Below are positions 21,101-35,700 of a DNA stretch of 64,000 bases, piece after piece. The number at the start of each line of letters is the position of its first letter. The stretch's first letter is position 1. The position numbers and the translations under genes were made by a program. Origin of the DNA: Strix aluco (taxonomy: Eukaryota; Chordata; Aves; Strigiformes; Strigidae); assembly GCF_031877795.1 (NCBI RefSeq), contig NC_133946.1:12127144-12191143 (forward strand), read 5' to 3'. A model generated the notes under the pieces. The model saw only the letters and a program-made list of their open reading frames with translations, had not been told where the DNA came from and searched no databases.

Positions 21101-24100
21101 GGGGAGCCACGTGGCCTCCCCCACGTGCATTCAGCGCCGCTGCCTGCGCGGTCCCACGCTTGCCGGGGACCTTTCAGCTGGACGACAACGGAAACATGAC
21201 TTTATCATCTGCAATCGCTGAATAAGCCACCTCCAGCATAACAAAGCACCTGCGGCAGAGCCAGATGAAGGTAGGAGGAGTAGATACTGTTTTTTGTTGA
21301 AATATTTGTGGTCAGGCTATTCCATACTTGCTGTTTTTTAAAGATGTGGAGTCTGCACCGGGAAAGAGGCCAAAGGCACCCATGAATCACGTCCCTGCAA
21401 ACAAAAATCCAGCAGAAATATAAAGTTGTCCTAAAGCAGACAAAGAACCAGATCGCCTCAGGCTGCAGCCTCGGATCCTGGGAGTCCCATACCGCGGTCC
21501 AAACCAAATCCCCGCTGGATCCTCGGCTATTTTGAGATCTCCCAAAAAAAATGAACTTTGCTGCTGCTGAAAGAAAGAGAAGTGGTATGTTTGTTTTTAT
21601 TTAGAAAACGAAGATAAAATAAAAGCCGGTCCCTTTTCTCTCCATCAGATGACCCAAAGGTGCACGATGATAGAAGATCTACACAGAAACCAACTCAATT
21701 TCAAGCCGACTTTGGAGCCTGCGCCCCGTTTATCAAAAAATGACCAAAGTATTTCAAAGCTTTGGTTCCCCAATGTTTAGCTCATCCTGAGCATCCACTT
21801 GAAGGTCTCAAACCCCACATTTCCAACTCACATAACACATTTAATTGTCACTCGTTAATGACTGTACAAACATTGTTCCTATTGAGACAACACCGCTAGC
21901 ACGCCTCTTGAGAGTTAATGTTGGATGGGGCCGTCAGGGAATGCTCTCCAAGAATATAACTGAAGCCACACCGCCCTGTCAATAAACATATTTTTGGTTG
22001 CTATAGCGAAGCCAGCATACAATTAAAAAGCGCTCTCAGACTTCAGGGCCCTCTCCTTTCTCCGCGGCTTTGCAGATTTGCTCCATTCCTACGGAAATCA
22101 AACCCTGACTTTGCTTCAGCCACACAAACGCTGCGAGAGCGGCCAGGCAGGGACATGGCAGGCACAGGGACACGGGTCCCAATCGCTTCTCCCGCGTTCT
22201 ATAAATAGGGAGAGAGAAAATAGCTGAAAGGCACCTGGCCCCAGGGCTTGCTCGTGCCCAGGCGTGCTGGCCGCTCTCCAACTTCTCCCTATGGGCTTTG
22301 CATCATCCTGGGCCGGTGGCGAAGCATTCCCTTTCTCCTCTTAATGAAGGGGCTGGTTTTTTTGGTCACAGGAGACAAGAAAACCTCTAGTGCAAGAGAA
22401 ATCAAACCAACGCAGTTTCCTGGTGTTCCATTCTGTCTGTTGCTGATTTCTAAAGCGTATTTCAACACATAGCCAAAACGTGGCAAGATCATGCTGAGAA
22501 AATAAATCTGGCTGCACATAAGAGTTCAAAGACGCCTTTGCAAAGCTGACAGGGAAAAAAAGCACACCAAAGGGGCATATTAACAGCATTTCCCTTCCAC
22601 TCCAGAGGCCCGAGCAACATGTCCTAAGAACTTTTCAAGCTGCTTTGCCATTTCAACTGGATCAGCGCCTGCAGCTCACAACACGGCAGAGCGCGTGAAT
22701 GTTAAACAGATCCAAATATCATAACCAAGTTGCTAAATCCCTTTGCGGGCCCTTTGGGTCCTAAAAAGAGAGTTTCACGCACTTTTGTTTTTCCGCAGAA
22801 GCTGGCCGTTGGGAAGAAAGGACGCTGACGCTCACCACATCTATCACACTTCATTAGGCTGCACAAATAATGGATCCTCACAACAGGAAGCCTGCACGCT
22901 GCGAGAAATGGCTTCGCTTGTGAAGCTTATTTTAGAACACAGAACAACTTGCCAAGGGAAGGAAGAGGAACCCCATCACGTAGGTAATTTAAAACTTGTC
23001 CAGACAGAGCTCTGGGGATATGCCGCAGAAAGCTATCCTGTAGGACGACCAGCATGCGCCCTTTCCCCTTCAATCACGACGGTGATCTTATTGTTGTCAG
23101 GATGTGAAACCCAAATCCCAGCACCTCGAAGCTGCAGACTTTGCATCCGAGCAGCCCACCCGTTGGAGGGTTTAGAACAGCATTAGCCTTTTAAACGATT
23201 GAAATCTCGCTCCAAACCAACTCTTGAAAGCTGTATCTGAGGAGGAGGAAAAAAAAAAAACCACGCAGCCGCAAAGGAATTAAGGTGCCACGGTCCATTG
23301 CTCTTAAAAGGGCACAGGATGAGGTCAGGGCTGGGCCGACACGCAGCCGGGCCAGCAGTTCACAGATCCCTTGCGTGCGCTTTGCTAGGGCTTGGCTGGA
23401 CACCTCAGGATTGGGAAGGGGAGCGAGGGGAGCCCGGGGGGGACAGCACAGCCAGGCATCCCCTCTGCTGTGCCCAGGGGTTCGTGCTCAAAACTGGGGT
23501 ACACGAGGGCCAACGCGGAGCTGGCAGAGAAGCAAAAGGCACCTCCCGACAACCCTTCCCGAGCCAACCTCTGGCAGCCTGGCTGGCGAGAAAACAATGC
23601 TTCCTTATTGCGGAAAAATGTCAGTGTTGCGAAGCCTGCTGTCCTCCTGCTGGAGCAAAGCGGAGCCCCACCGGCATTCTTCGAAAGCACCAGAGAGAAA
23701 CCAGAACAGCCGGTGGCTTTGTGGCCAGCGGGCAGGGAGCACGCGCTGGAATTCGGGGCTGACTCAGAGCAGACAGATGCCCCCCGCGCCAGCTCTTGAG
23801 CCTCCCCCCGGGCAGCCAGTCCTTATTGACAGTCAAACAGCACCGAGAGGAGATTACGGGGACAAACGCCGCAGTTTTGCTTTAGATGCGCTGGATGGCG
23901 GGAGCTCAGGCCTGGTTCTCATCTAACCCCCACGGGTGTCTGAGCTTGAGAGGCTCTGGGCACAGCATCTCCAAATTCCACCCCGGTCTGACGTGCTGTC
24001 CAACAAGATGTTTTGTCCTAACAGATGAATTTCCACTATGAATCAGTGCTTAGGGGGGGGAAAAAGCCTGCTTTGTTCAGAAATTTCTGCTCTTAAACTA

Positions 24101-26585
24101 TTTAAGTGTGGCAAACCACGTTTAGCAGCCAGAAAGAAGAACACAAGCAGCCACCCCCCAACGTGTGAAGCCAAATGGAGACTTGCAACTTCACTCCGGA
24201 GAAGAACTGGGGATTTCTGCTTCCACTTGGAACAGCAAAAAGCTTTTTCTTTAAATTCCCCTGAAGAAAATGTCAAAAATAATCCCCTTTTGCTTCAGTC
24301 TGAATGCATCATTTCAATAAAACCTGAACATTTAGCTCTAATTTCATATTGTAAAACTTTCAAAGCAAAACACAGGACTTCCTAATATTGGTTGAATTAT
24401 CCCCTCCTGCATTTTTCTCCCCCAGAACCGCTGTGAAGCCACCCTCATTTCATATAGTGTCTCATTTGGATTAGAATTACATTCCCCAAGGGTTTTTTTG
24501 TGGGGACTGGTTTTACAGATCAGCTTAAGACATTTGCTTTTTCTTTCGAATCAACACTGGGCTCTTCCAGTTTCTGAGACTCGAGGTCTCTTGTTATTTT
24601 CAAGCGTTTCTCTGTAAGCAGGAAGGACAGCAAGTTCTCCCTACATCCTCTTCAATCCAAGACGTGCCGTTTCTTAGCCCTAGCACTCACACGCCTTACG
24701 GAACAGAGGGACCAAGAGGTTTCCAGGAAAACCACTTCAGCTGGCAGCGCCGCTTCCGCGGCGGACGGCAAACAGCCCGGGAGCGAAGGCAGCGGCGAGT
24801 CCTTGTGCCAGCCCGTGCCGTGCCGTGACTCACCGCCGCTGCCGGCAGCCACGCGGGAAGAGGTGGGAGATGAGTTTTGGAGAGGTCCCCCCGCTGCCTG
24901 CCATGTGTAAGAGCCTGGGAACAAGGACGCAGCAATCAAAGCTGGTCGCAGGAGGGTCCCTGCCCTCCTGCTCCCGTCGGCCGGTTCAAAGCCGGGTGCC
25001 CATCCACCCTCCTTGTAGGGGCAGCAGGGAAGCAGCAGCATGTCCCAAGGGCCGTTCTGTTCGTGCCAGCGAAAGGGGAAGAGATGAGTCAGCCTCTGCA
25101 GATGACCCTCTCTCTCTCCCTCCTGCGACTAGAGAACTGCCTTAACTCAAGCATGCCTGGATCTTTCTCCAGCTGACATCAGGCAAGACGAAAGGTGGCC
25201 TGGGCCATTGAGCTCACTGCTTGCAGCACCTCAGGCGATCTCCTGCAGGTTTACACTGACTCGTGAGATTTGAAGGACATGAGACCCGGACACAGTTATG
25301 TTCAAAACCAGCATTTCCTCCAGAACAGGGCTGTGGGCAACCTTGGTCCCAGGAAGGAGTCACGGTGGGGGGACAGGACACCCACATACGGACCTTCCCC
25401 CCCAACTCCTGTGAAGGAAAGTATTCCCTGGAGGAGTGACAAGGGGAGCAGGGCCCACTCACCCCTCCTCATGGCAGCTGGAGGAAGCCACAGCTAGCCT
25501 GCTGACAGCTCTAGGAAACTCCTCCTGGTTGTAATTACAGCCCAGACACACACGCAGGCCTTGGCTGAATAAACCTGCTGAATCTGGCCTCGCACAAGCT
25601 GTGCAGCAAGTGACGATGCTCGACCTCCAGACCAAGCAGAGAGAAAATACTGAGATCTAGAGATGAAAGTACACCCAGCAGGTCAAGCACCAGGTCTGTG
25701 TAACAGGCGGGAAATCACTCTGAGCCACCGGTGTCCGTTATTTTGATGGTATTGTACACACAGACAATTTATTGCTATGCAATGGACTCTTTGGCTCACC
25801 TTTAAGAGGTTTCTCAGCTGCAGCTCTTGTTGCTAACCTTTATGATGGATTTTCACCACTTCACACAACCTGGGATCCTGCAGTCCTCTTGTTTCACCGC
25901 TCTCTCCAGTCCCATGTTTGCTGTGGGCTCCACTGTACCCCAGGCTATTCCCTGAAGCCACACAACACCAGGAATTATATGAGCAGAGCAGCAGGGCTTT
26001 TGTCAGAAGAGGTGGGCGGCAAAATTACACTTAGCACTTTTAAAAAACACCTCGCCTATCACCAGCGAGGCAAGCACAGTCTGCGGGGAGCAGGGGGGGG
26101 TTTTCCCGAGGACAGAGCAGCTCACCCAGCTGGGCTGCTGCCCCGCCAGCGCCCAGGGCACACACAGCCCCGGCGCAGGGGACCCCTGCAAAGACACAAG
26201 GAACTAAGGATGGCAACAGGCTCTTTAAATTGACTCATACACCTAGATCCTGCCTTCGGGCTCGGAGCCCCATCTCTGGGGCTGGAGAGGCAGATGGCCC
26301 TTTTCTCCCACAGGCAGTGAAGCCCGAGGTATTTTGCAGACACAGCTGGAAGCCTGAACTCCTGAACTACACAGATAGGTGCGCGGGCAAAGGTACTGCC
26401 ACGAAACAGCTTGACAGCTAGCAACGGGTCCTGGGCTGCTTAAAACTCTTGACAAATAAACACCATCAAGGCTGAAATAATAGTTTTAAAAAAGACTTCA
26501 TTTCGGTTTTTTGAAAGGAAAGTACATATAGATTTCCATTCCCAACAACAGCAAGAAATCCAGAACTTCCCAATGACAAGGCAGT
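18161..26585. other. Intergenic region between the Ras-like gene and MRPL21
   Basis: About 8.4 kb with no exon I can support on either strand. Open frames such as 22743-23186, 23285-23926 and 24652-25041 have no domain, no splice-consistent partner and overlapping rivals. The stretch 21.6-22.05 kb is AT-rich and non-repetitive and could be a conserved non-coding element. No CPT1A exon was recognised. Confidence 0.65.
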
Positions 26586-26591
26586 TTTATT
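26586..26591 (-). terminator. MRPL21: Poly(A) signal AATAAA for MRPL21
   Basis: AATAAA on the minus strand, 57 nt past the MRPL21 stop codon, followed by T/G-rich sequence (CTTGTCATTGGGAAGTTCTG). This implies a very short 3' UTR, common for mitochondrial ribosomal protein genes. Confidence 0.65.
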
Positions 26592-26647
26592 TCCATAATT
26601 GCCTAAAGCAATAATAAACCTGAGCCACACGACACCCGATCAATCAC

Positions 26648-26712
26648 TCATGACAAACAGGGGAAAATTTCTATGGTGTTTATCCGAAGAACAGTCTGTG
26701 GGTTCGTGATGA
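26648..26712 (-). CDS. MRPL21: MRPL21 exon 7 (C-terminus)
   Basis: A 65-nt coding exon; acceptor ttctttttcag. It completes Ile196 and encodes [20 protein letters not shown] then TGA at 26650-26648, matching human [18 protein letters not shown] and mouse [15 protein letters not shown]. Confidence 0.95.
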
Positions 26713-29700
26713 CTGAAAAAGAACGAAAAGAGAAAAAAACAAGATGAGCTGAGAGCAGAGAACTGCTGCATACCTTTTGGAGGCTCCTGCTGGCTCAGCC
26801 ACCTCAGGTGAAGACATGCTGAGGCACAACGGCTGCCAGGAGGGGGGTGCAGATGCGGCCACGGACCCTTGGCACGGCACAGGCCAGGGCCCCGGGCAGA
26901 GCTCCCGTGGGACTGGGGCAGCCTGCTCAAGGTTTTAGCGTCCATTCCATAAAAAAACAGTCATGCTTTCCTCTCTGCTGTACCTGAGAAGGGGCAGAAA
27001 GCCTACCACAGGATACTGTTAGGACTTGCCAATACCTGTGATTACATATCCAGTATTTAAGGCTTGGGAAAGAGAACAAGACTGCTTTTCTCCCCAGGAT
27101 ACTTTTTTTCAGCAAGGCCTTTCGCAAGGCCACCTAGTGCTGGAGCAAGGACAACCCAAGCAACTGTGCTCTGGACACAGCGGGACACTGGGGTGCCAGG
27201 AGGGGCCCTGGGGATACGGTGAATGAGTCTCCCCAGCTGCTGTCCCTGTGTCACGATCCCTCCCCCTCCCAGATCCAGCAACAAACCAGCAGGGAAGGAA
27301 GCTCCTTTCATCTTACTTTTCTTCCGCTGATAGTTGTGCCTCTTCCAAAAGCGCATGTTAATTTTTGGCCACGACTCCGTCTTTTCAATCACAGTAGCCT
27401 CCACGCGGACGAGATCTTTCCTTAAAAATAAATTTTAAAAGTATTGCTTTTTAATTATCTACATTCGCCTTCTATCAGTGAGCAGGCTTCTGGGGAACAG
27501 TGACATACAGACAACACCCGCTCTGCCTTACAGAGCCCAGAGCCACCATGGGAACTAGAAAGTCACCGTGGAAGGAGGGCAACCCCTCTGGTTGTTGGCT
27601 TCACTGTGCGAGAACAAAAGCCTCGAGGTGCTGGACGTGGATCAGTCAAGTGATGTGATCGTCTGCAGGGCAGCACCTCTCTGTCATGGGAGGGATAAGA
27701 TCTGAAACAGCTACGGAGCCAGTAGTAAGATGAACCTGCAGGAACTTGTAGGATTATAGTGATATAAATTCCCCTGGCACGTTCACATGATCTGATGTGT
27801 CCTACCTTGCTTACAGTACAGGGTAAACCCACCCGTGGCCCCTCTGGTCAACACAGAATTCCTTCCTCCTTCTATAAAGCATCACAGACAGCTGGAGGAA
27901 AGTCTTCTCACCTTGCTCACCTGAATAAGTCCTGGCAAAGGCTCAGTGAAAGAGATCTGGCCCACTGTTTCTGGCAGGAAGCACAGCTAATTGGCTGCTG
28001 GAGCCAATCACTTCTCCTCCCACGTGCCTCTCTTCTGCCTCCCACTATTGGTCTGTCCTGCTTGTTTACCCAAAATTGAAAGAGAAGCTGGGGACTCACT
28101 GAGGATTCCACGTACTGTTCCCTGCCCCACAGCTGGGGGAGTTTAGGCTGAGCAGTGAGACCGCTCAACAACTCAAAATATTTCTAAAGCTCATTTCTAC
28201 ACATGGAAATTCTCAGCAAGTAAACATCCTCCTCCCTGAGGATGGAGATGAAGAGAAGAATATGTCCCGTACTTCCTTCACAGGTGAGTAAAATCACAGA
28301 GCAATCCATCCCCCCACACCACCTTACCAACAGACACAGACACACCTCTGCCCACCCGGGGCTTCTGCAGAGCTCCAAGAGAAGAAGTCCTGCTGAAGTT
28401 AGGAAAAGAGCGCTGGGATTTCCAGCTGCCATCTGAAAAACGCCAGAGCTGGAGAACAAGGTGGTCTGAAGGACACGCTGGGGGACCAGCTACCTGTCTG
28501 CACAACAGCTGCTCTCTGGGAAGACAAGCACCTCCAGACAAGAGCCAGACTAAAGCTTTGGAAAGAGTGGTTTTAATCAACAGCTACAATGGAGGAGGAA
28601 GAGATGCTCTTCCATGCAGCATCACTGCAGAATACCATTAAAAACTCATTAGCATGCTCCCTTCGCCACCGGAAGACATTTAAAGAACATTTTCCTGACA
28701 AACGACTCTGTCTGCACTTAGCGGGGGCAGAGGAGGGAAGCCCATCCAGCCCAACTGTTCCAGCAAGGTCACCAGGAGGCCAAAGGCGTCAAGACATTTG
28801 CCATCCCTCTGAACATCTACCCTCTGGGGTGTAATATATGTCAGAGACTGAATCCTTGAGGGAGGAGGGACAGCCAGCCAGAGGAGAACACTGATACATC
28901 TGCATTTAGTAACTAGCCCAGAAGAAAACAGACATAAATTAATCTAGATTTTAGGAGACCACTGGGTGACCCTGACACCCTAGCGATGGGGCCCAACAGC
29001 AGCACTGAGATACGCAGCAGCTTTGCAACTCTAGGAAAGAAACCAGGGAGCGACCTGCGCTGCAGGGCTGGCCACCTTCTACCACTGCAATTAGGGAGCT
29101 ACTCCTTCTGCGTCTGCTTCCTGCCCACTGAGGGCAAAGGCAAAGCTAAACTCCCCCTGACTTCTCACAGGCTTGGACCATAAAAGCACGTAAGAAACTC
29201 CCTCACGATCATCACATGGGAAACCTGGAAAGTGGCCAGGCCAGATAAAGTGACCCGGTCACTGAAATCTGTGCGGCTCTCCGGAGAGCCAGGGTTTGCA
29301 GTAGCACGGCCGAGCTACCCCCGACACAGCTCTCGCCACAGGACCTCCCTGGCTGTCTTCAGCCTTGGGCAGCATCCAGCCAAAGGGAGAAACACGGCCA
29401 CAGATCTGTAGATAAGTGTCCCCCTACATTGCTCGCAGACTCAAACCACCAGAGCTGTCAAGCAGATCTTTAAGGGTATTGTTGAGACAGTTGAGTATCC
29501 ATGCGTGGCTCCACTCTGCCAGTCAAAGTTCAAGGCCAAAGGGCCCCAGTGAGTCCTCCTCTGTTGGACAAAGCACCAGGACCTGCTGGTGGCAAGGCTG
29601 AAGCACAGCAGGAACCAACTTCCTGGTGATATGCATATGAACAGAAAAGCTCTCAGCGAATTAGAGCCCAAGGAAAAAAAAAAAGTCTTTATCAGATGTT

Positions 29701-32700
29701 TTGGGTATGACTGGAATGTCCATAAAAATAAAAAGGGGGTCACACATTTCCCAGAGTCTGACACAGACTGTCAGGCCTGCTGCTTTCAGCAGCAAAGTAT
29801 TTCATGACAAAGCACATCTATCAGATTTTTGCAGGAGGCAAGAAAAATTCACACTGAAATCTCATAGATCTATGTTGGGCTGAAAGCTACTGTCATTAAG
29901 CAGCAAAAAAGATCCAGGCAACACCCAACCCCAATGGATCATAACTCTCAGAGGTAATAACTCCAAGTGACAAGCTCGCTTGCTCCCTGCAGAAGGTAAC
30001 TGAACCCCAGCCTGGCTGTCTGGGAAAAGAACAGATCCAAGGCGCTTTGTCATTTCCACTGAAGGCACCGAAAGAAAGGGCAGGTAGCAGGAGAAAGAGC
30101 AAGGCTCATCTAGAGGAGAAAATTCCTATCAGCAGTCCTTTGTCGAGAAATCAGCTAAACTTTCTCACTGAGGCACCGTTCATTTCCCTCACATCTAAAA
30201 CAGCCGAGGGCACTCAACCGATGGCCTGAAACGCAAACCTGCCCAAGGGTACACTCCCTTCTAGCACAGCTTTAACAGGGCACAACAATGTCTGTGTCCT
30301 GCCCGACACCCTTGTGCCAGTTGCCCAGACAGCGAGTTACTTCCCAGCAGATTCCAGAGCAGAAGCCAGCTAGAAGGTCCCAGAATAGCCTCTGCCACGC
30401 AGATATGTTTTGTTGCACTGTTGTTTTTTAAGGCTTTAGAGGAGTGTCATCTTGGGAGGTATCTGGCTGCTACAGAAAATTAAAACATGACCATCTGTCC
30501 AAAACAGGACAAGTTCCTACCCGCCTCCAACTCTGAACAGGGAGTGCAGCTGTAAGGAACTGTCTTACGCAGACACTGGTGCAAGCATTCACTGATGTGT
30601 TTATTTTTAAAACAACAGAAAAACAAAACCGCCTTTGTTCGCATCCAACCTCTTATCTCCGCTCCAAAATGTTTGTGGTTTGGGCACAACTGGGAGAAAT
30701 TGAGAGAACTGCAGGCCACGCTGCTTGTGACACGCTGGGCTCTGCTTTCGTCTCCCCAGCCCGTCCTGGGGAGCTGCGGACTCGGGAGGCTTCCCCACAG
30801 CTGGAGGGAGGATGGCACCTCCCCAGCAGCCTTTCATTCTGCCTGGTCAGCCTCCTCCTCCTCCCACTGATCTTCCTCTGCCAAAGTTATTGGAGTTCAG
30901 ACGCGCAGGTTTGCTCTGCTTCAAGCAACTGACAGCGCTTTCCACACACTTAGAGCACCTGAAGGAACCAAAGAGCTGTTTTTCTTCCCGCCCCAGAGCT
31001 TCTGGGACTTGGGCCACATGCCAAGTCCAGCACACAAACAGAGAGTTGCAAAGAACCAGCCCAGGGCCACTAGTCAAGAGCCAGGCGAAGGACGGGGCTC
31101 CTGAGCTGCCTGCAGTGGCACATCCCTGTCTGCAGAACCGGGGCTCTTGGCTGCATTTCCGCAAGATGACATTTCTAGTCCTAATAATGAGATTTCCCTT
31201 CCTAAAAATCCTCCACAAGTGCAATATCTGGCGGTAATTCAAAGACTCCTGACGATGTGCTATCCCAGATCTATCTGCAGTCCTGTTAAAAGGACTGGCA
31301 GCCCCCAAAATCCTGTCTAGCCCAGGGAGCCTGGGCAGTTGCCACCAGTGTGACTGAAGCTACGTTATCAGCTGTACAAACACGTCACCAGTAACTCATC
31401 AGTACCAGCAGCCTCTGGTACCACAGAGAGCACTCAGAAGTGAAATCAATCTGAAACCACGTGTTATTTCTAACCCTGAACCTACAAGCCACCAAGAAAT
31501 AATTCTCAGAGGCACAAGTTCCTCCTTATCTGACCACCCTCTGCCAGAGTCGCTGCGGTTCAAGCTAAGACCCAGGCACATGGTTTAGCCTGCAGCCAGA
31601 CCGCAGCCCATGCTTCCAGATACTCTGAGCACCTGCAACCCACCTTATCTTGACTTGTGTTTTACCACTAAAACCTCTTGTCCTGGTGAAAACAACAGCT
31701 CCTGACTGCTGCTGGGTTGCACTAAGAGCTGAGCAATAACACCTGGGCCACACACCACTTCCTTTTGATAAAGCAAAGGCTGAAAAAGCAGCTGTTCTCT
31801 AGCAAGTCCTACAGCACTGGGATGGGGACGGTGCCAAGGAGGTAAACTCCTTCTCCCCAGTTCTGTGGCTGCTGGACTATGTGACCAGGAGGAAGGGAAA
31901 ATCAGGAACTCTGAAATTAAGATTAAGGCCTGCTGGGTTAACACAAGGGCAAAAGGAAATGGGTTAAAAAAAAAAACCAAGTCACATTAGGGGATGGGAA
32001 AGGATTTCTGGGTTACTCCAAGAAGACTACCACTGAAATTAGGGTAAGGGAGTAAAGATGTTGAAGAGCAAGATTTACTGCTCATTTGTGCAAAGCTCAT
32101 ACCACGCAAAAAAGATCCAATGCAACAGAGGTGAATATCCCGCCGTTACCCCAGAAATGGGCACTGCTGCTCTATCCTGGCACTGCGGCGATGGTCAGAG
32201 TCAGCAGAGCCATCAGCTGGTTTTATTGGCGGCTCTTTCAAAAGCCACAGGGCTGGGAAAAAAGCTACTGCTGATAAATCCAGGTTTCCCTTCAGTTTCA
32301 GGGACTGTCGGAGACCTGAAGCTACAATTAAGTACAAAAATTGTCTTGTGTGAGGCATCTTACCCCAGGAGCGGCCTTCCAATAAGTGTGAAGTCATCAG
32401 CACCAACCAGCAAAACCTATGGAAAAATAAATCAAGGCATTTATCACTGGTTCATTGTCCCAGCAGAAGTGTAAGCAGATTCTTCCAGATTCTACAGTCA
32501 TCATAAAGGAGTCAAACTGCTTAAAAATAGACCTTTACCCATTTCAAACCTGACATTGTTACTAGAGAGGGATGGTGGGGAAAGGCAGCTATCATGCAAG
32601 AAACAGGTTCATTAAACAGTCTTCCAAGAGAGCTTATCCTACTAAAATTCGCTTTAGAAGTATCTTCCACGTTGATCAGAACACACTGAACCTTTCTGTT

Positions 32701-35700
32701 CTGGCTCACCAGTAGCTGTAAAAGATATGAAAAGCAATACAGGGAAGGAGAATAACATGCCTTGTGTGGGATCTGAACGAATGGCAGCTCATAAAATCAC
32801 TGGATTTTTATAGCAGCTGCTACATATCCCGGCAGAGAAACACTTTCCTCCACGGAGATGGGCAATAAGGAAATGAACATCTGGGGGGATTCTCCACCCC
32901 AGGGACTCGTCCTTCTGTTTTGGGGCACTCTGACCACCTGCCTGTCTAAAGGACCAGCAGGGTAGCAGGGGATGTGTGAGAAGAGGCGGCGTTCCTTGCA
33001 GACCTCCTCCCTCCCCACGCTGATCATTCGGCAGCAGCTAGAAGCAACAAAGGTCACAAGCTGTTCTGACTTTTGTTTCAGACACATGCTTGCCAGTAAA
33101 ATCCCCAAAGGGTTATGGTGGTTAGGCAAGTTTTTCACCTTCTTCACTCCCATCTAGACCTTTGCATTCCTAGCTGGCTACTCCACGCAGTCACTCCACT
33201 CCGTTGCGTACAAGGACGCAGGAGCCAGCTGAAGGCACGTCTGAAAATCTGCTTCAAAACTGGACTTCAGAGCAGTGGCTGAGTAGAAAAACTGCCCGGC
33301 TCTCCTCAACTGCTTGCTTGGCTCTAACAACCAACATTAAGCCAACAGAATCCCACTTCATAATCTTTCGTTTCAGATTCGGATTAGTAAGCCTCTACAA
33401 GTCCCTGCTAGTTAACCAGGGCTAAGGCTATTGAATTGCATCTTGGCAATTCTCCCCTCCATGCACCATCCCTCTCCCTCCACCCAACACACTCAGCCTC
33501 AGTGCGATAAGGATCTCGCAAAGCACCGAGCAGGGACAGTCCCCCTGGGAGTACTGCAAGTATTTTGGGTGTGCGAGTCTCAAGGTAAACACAGTCTTTA
33601 GTTGCCGTCTCTAGAAACAACAACTATAATTCTCTTTTTTTGGATGAAGTTAGTACAACAAACATTTGTCTCCCAACAGTCTGGCACGACTCATTCCAAC
33701 CCTGTTCAACAGAATCACACTAATAATATCACTAACAGAGTAACTGAAATGGGAACAAAACTAAGGCAAAGCAAACAGCTGGAGTGAGAACGGGGAATCC
33801 AACAGGAGCTCTTCCGGATGTGTTTTTAAAAACTAGTTATGGGTTTTGCCTCAAGGAACATTCACAGGCAATTTCTCTGGCCCCACACGCAGCATGGTAC
33901 GTCACCTTTTCCATCCGGATTCGGTCTCCACATTCAGCCTCCAGTACGTTGTCCATCATAATCAAGTCTTCACTGGTTATTTTCCACTGCTTGCTGGCGA
34001 AGTGGACCACAGCAAAGAGCCGTCCGTACTGCCCCGTCGCGATCATCTCGTTCACCTTTTGTACCACCTCTGTGGGCAAAGAGCAGGGCAGGAATCAGGG
34101 CAGAAAACCCAGCAAGGTATGAAGAGCTGCTCAGAACTCCTTCAGCCACACTGCTCTCCCACCAACACTCTCATCTTCCGGGAATCTTTAAGCAAGGACC
34201 AACAGCAATGATGTTTCCTAGAACGTGTGAGCCTCCCTTTTGTGAACTTAATGACCTATTTGTGTTTTAGTTGCTGGCAAACCCATGCATATGTAAGCAC
34301 CTAATACATATACTGTGCAGCTAATCTATGACCTGACTTCTCAGCCTATTTCTTAAGCATCCTACAAGGCTCTGTATTCAGATGTAAAAGGCTCCAGACA
34401 AGAGCACTTATCCACACATCCAACGTTTGGAGGGGAGCTCCCCTCAATGTCCAAGTCACACGCAGAAGGCCCAGGACTGTGTTAGGCACGCAGGAACATC
34501 AGGGAGAGTTTGGCAACGAACACAGGAAAAAGGTCTCCAGCCTACTAACAAATCCTGGCCTGAGAACCTGTACCCACAGCAAAGCCAAGAGAGACCTTCC
34601 CCTCACTCCCTCCCAGAACATCCCTTCCCCCAGGCACACACCTGCCGAGCAGGTGCCAGGAGCAGCGCACATCCCAGAGATGAGCTCCTGCACATGAACA
34701 AACTCCATTTTCTGTGATCAGCTTCCTGAGCAGCTAAGCCAAACACAATTTTTATGGGAACACCAAAAGGTGTTGCTTAATGAGTGTCATTCCACCGCCA
34801 AATAGTAGCTTTCCACCCCCTCGAGCTGGTCAGAAAAGGAGTAACTTTTCTGTAACTGGAAAAATAGATTTTCTTCATTGTCCTCAGAAGTGGCTGAATC
34901 ATTTTTTCTTGGAATGTAAACCAAACAAGAAACATTTGGGAGAGACAGGAATTTATCAGCCAGTCAAACCAACCCCAGCCCTTACAGGAACACTCTGAAA
35001 GTGTCCAAGTTTCAACCCAGCAGATGCAAACTATTAAAGGTAGAGGTGAGAACAGAAATTATTTGCAAGGCAGTAATGGGTGCAGTTCCTACTACAATGA
35101 AGAGTTTAGCTTCTGTGTTGCTGGAACTGCTGTCCCAGAAAAATCTACTGTGTGCTCTTCCCTGATTCACAGTGTCCCACTACAGAAAGTGCAGAGAATA
35201 CAAACCCCTTCCCTTTGTTACACCCTCAACTACACAACAGGTACAATAAATTTTTCCAGCTCTACACTGCTGCTCTAGGTGTATCAGTAGTCCTGTGGTC
35301 AACATTTCAAACCCAAAATTTCAAAATGCTGGCCTACAATTTTCTCTTAGCAAAACCCACGCAGAGTCATGCTCTAACCAGGGTTATTTCCTTGTCAGAT
35401 TTCAGCTTTCTACCCACGGCACTTTCTCATCTTTTTGTAACCAAAAAAGGTACATTTTCTTCACTGTACTTGGGCTCTGAGGTTGTCGATAACTCTTCCA
35501 AACACCTCTGGTGACAGGAAACATCAAGTGATGTCACCATCTGATCGCTACTACGGCTCCAATCTCCGCACCCCTGGAGCGACCCCTCCGAAAAGATCCG
35601 TGGCTGTTTCCACAGCCAGCGGGAGACTAGAAGGCGGAATTCAAATGCTCTTGCTGTTGTTTGCATTGGATGAGCACAGCCAGAAGATAATGAGGCAACC

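Noticed and set aside
23285-23926. 213-codon plus-strand frame in the intergenic region
   Set aside because: No domain, no splice-consistent neighbours, three overlapping frames of similar length.
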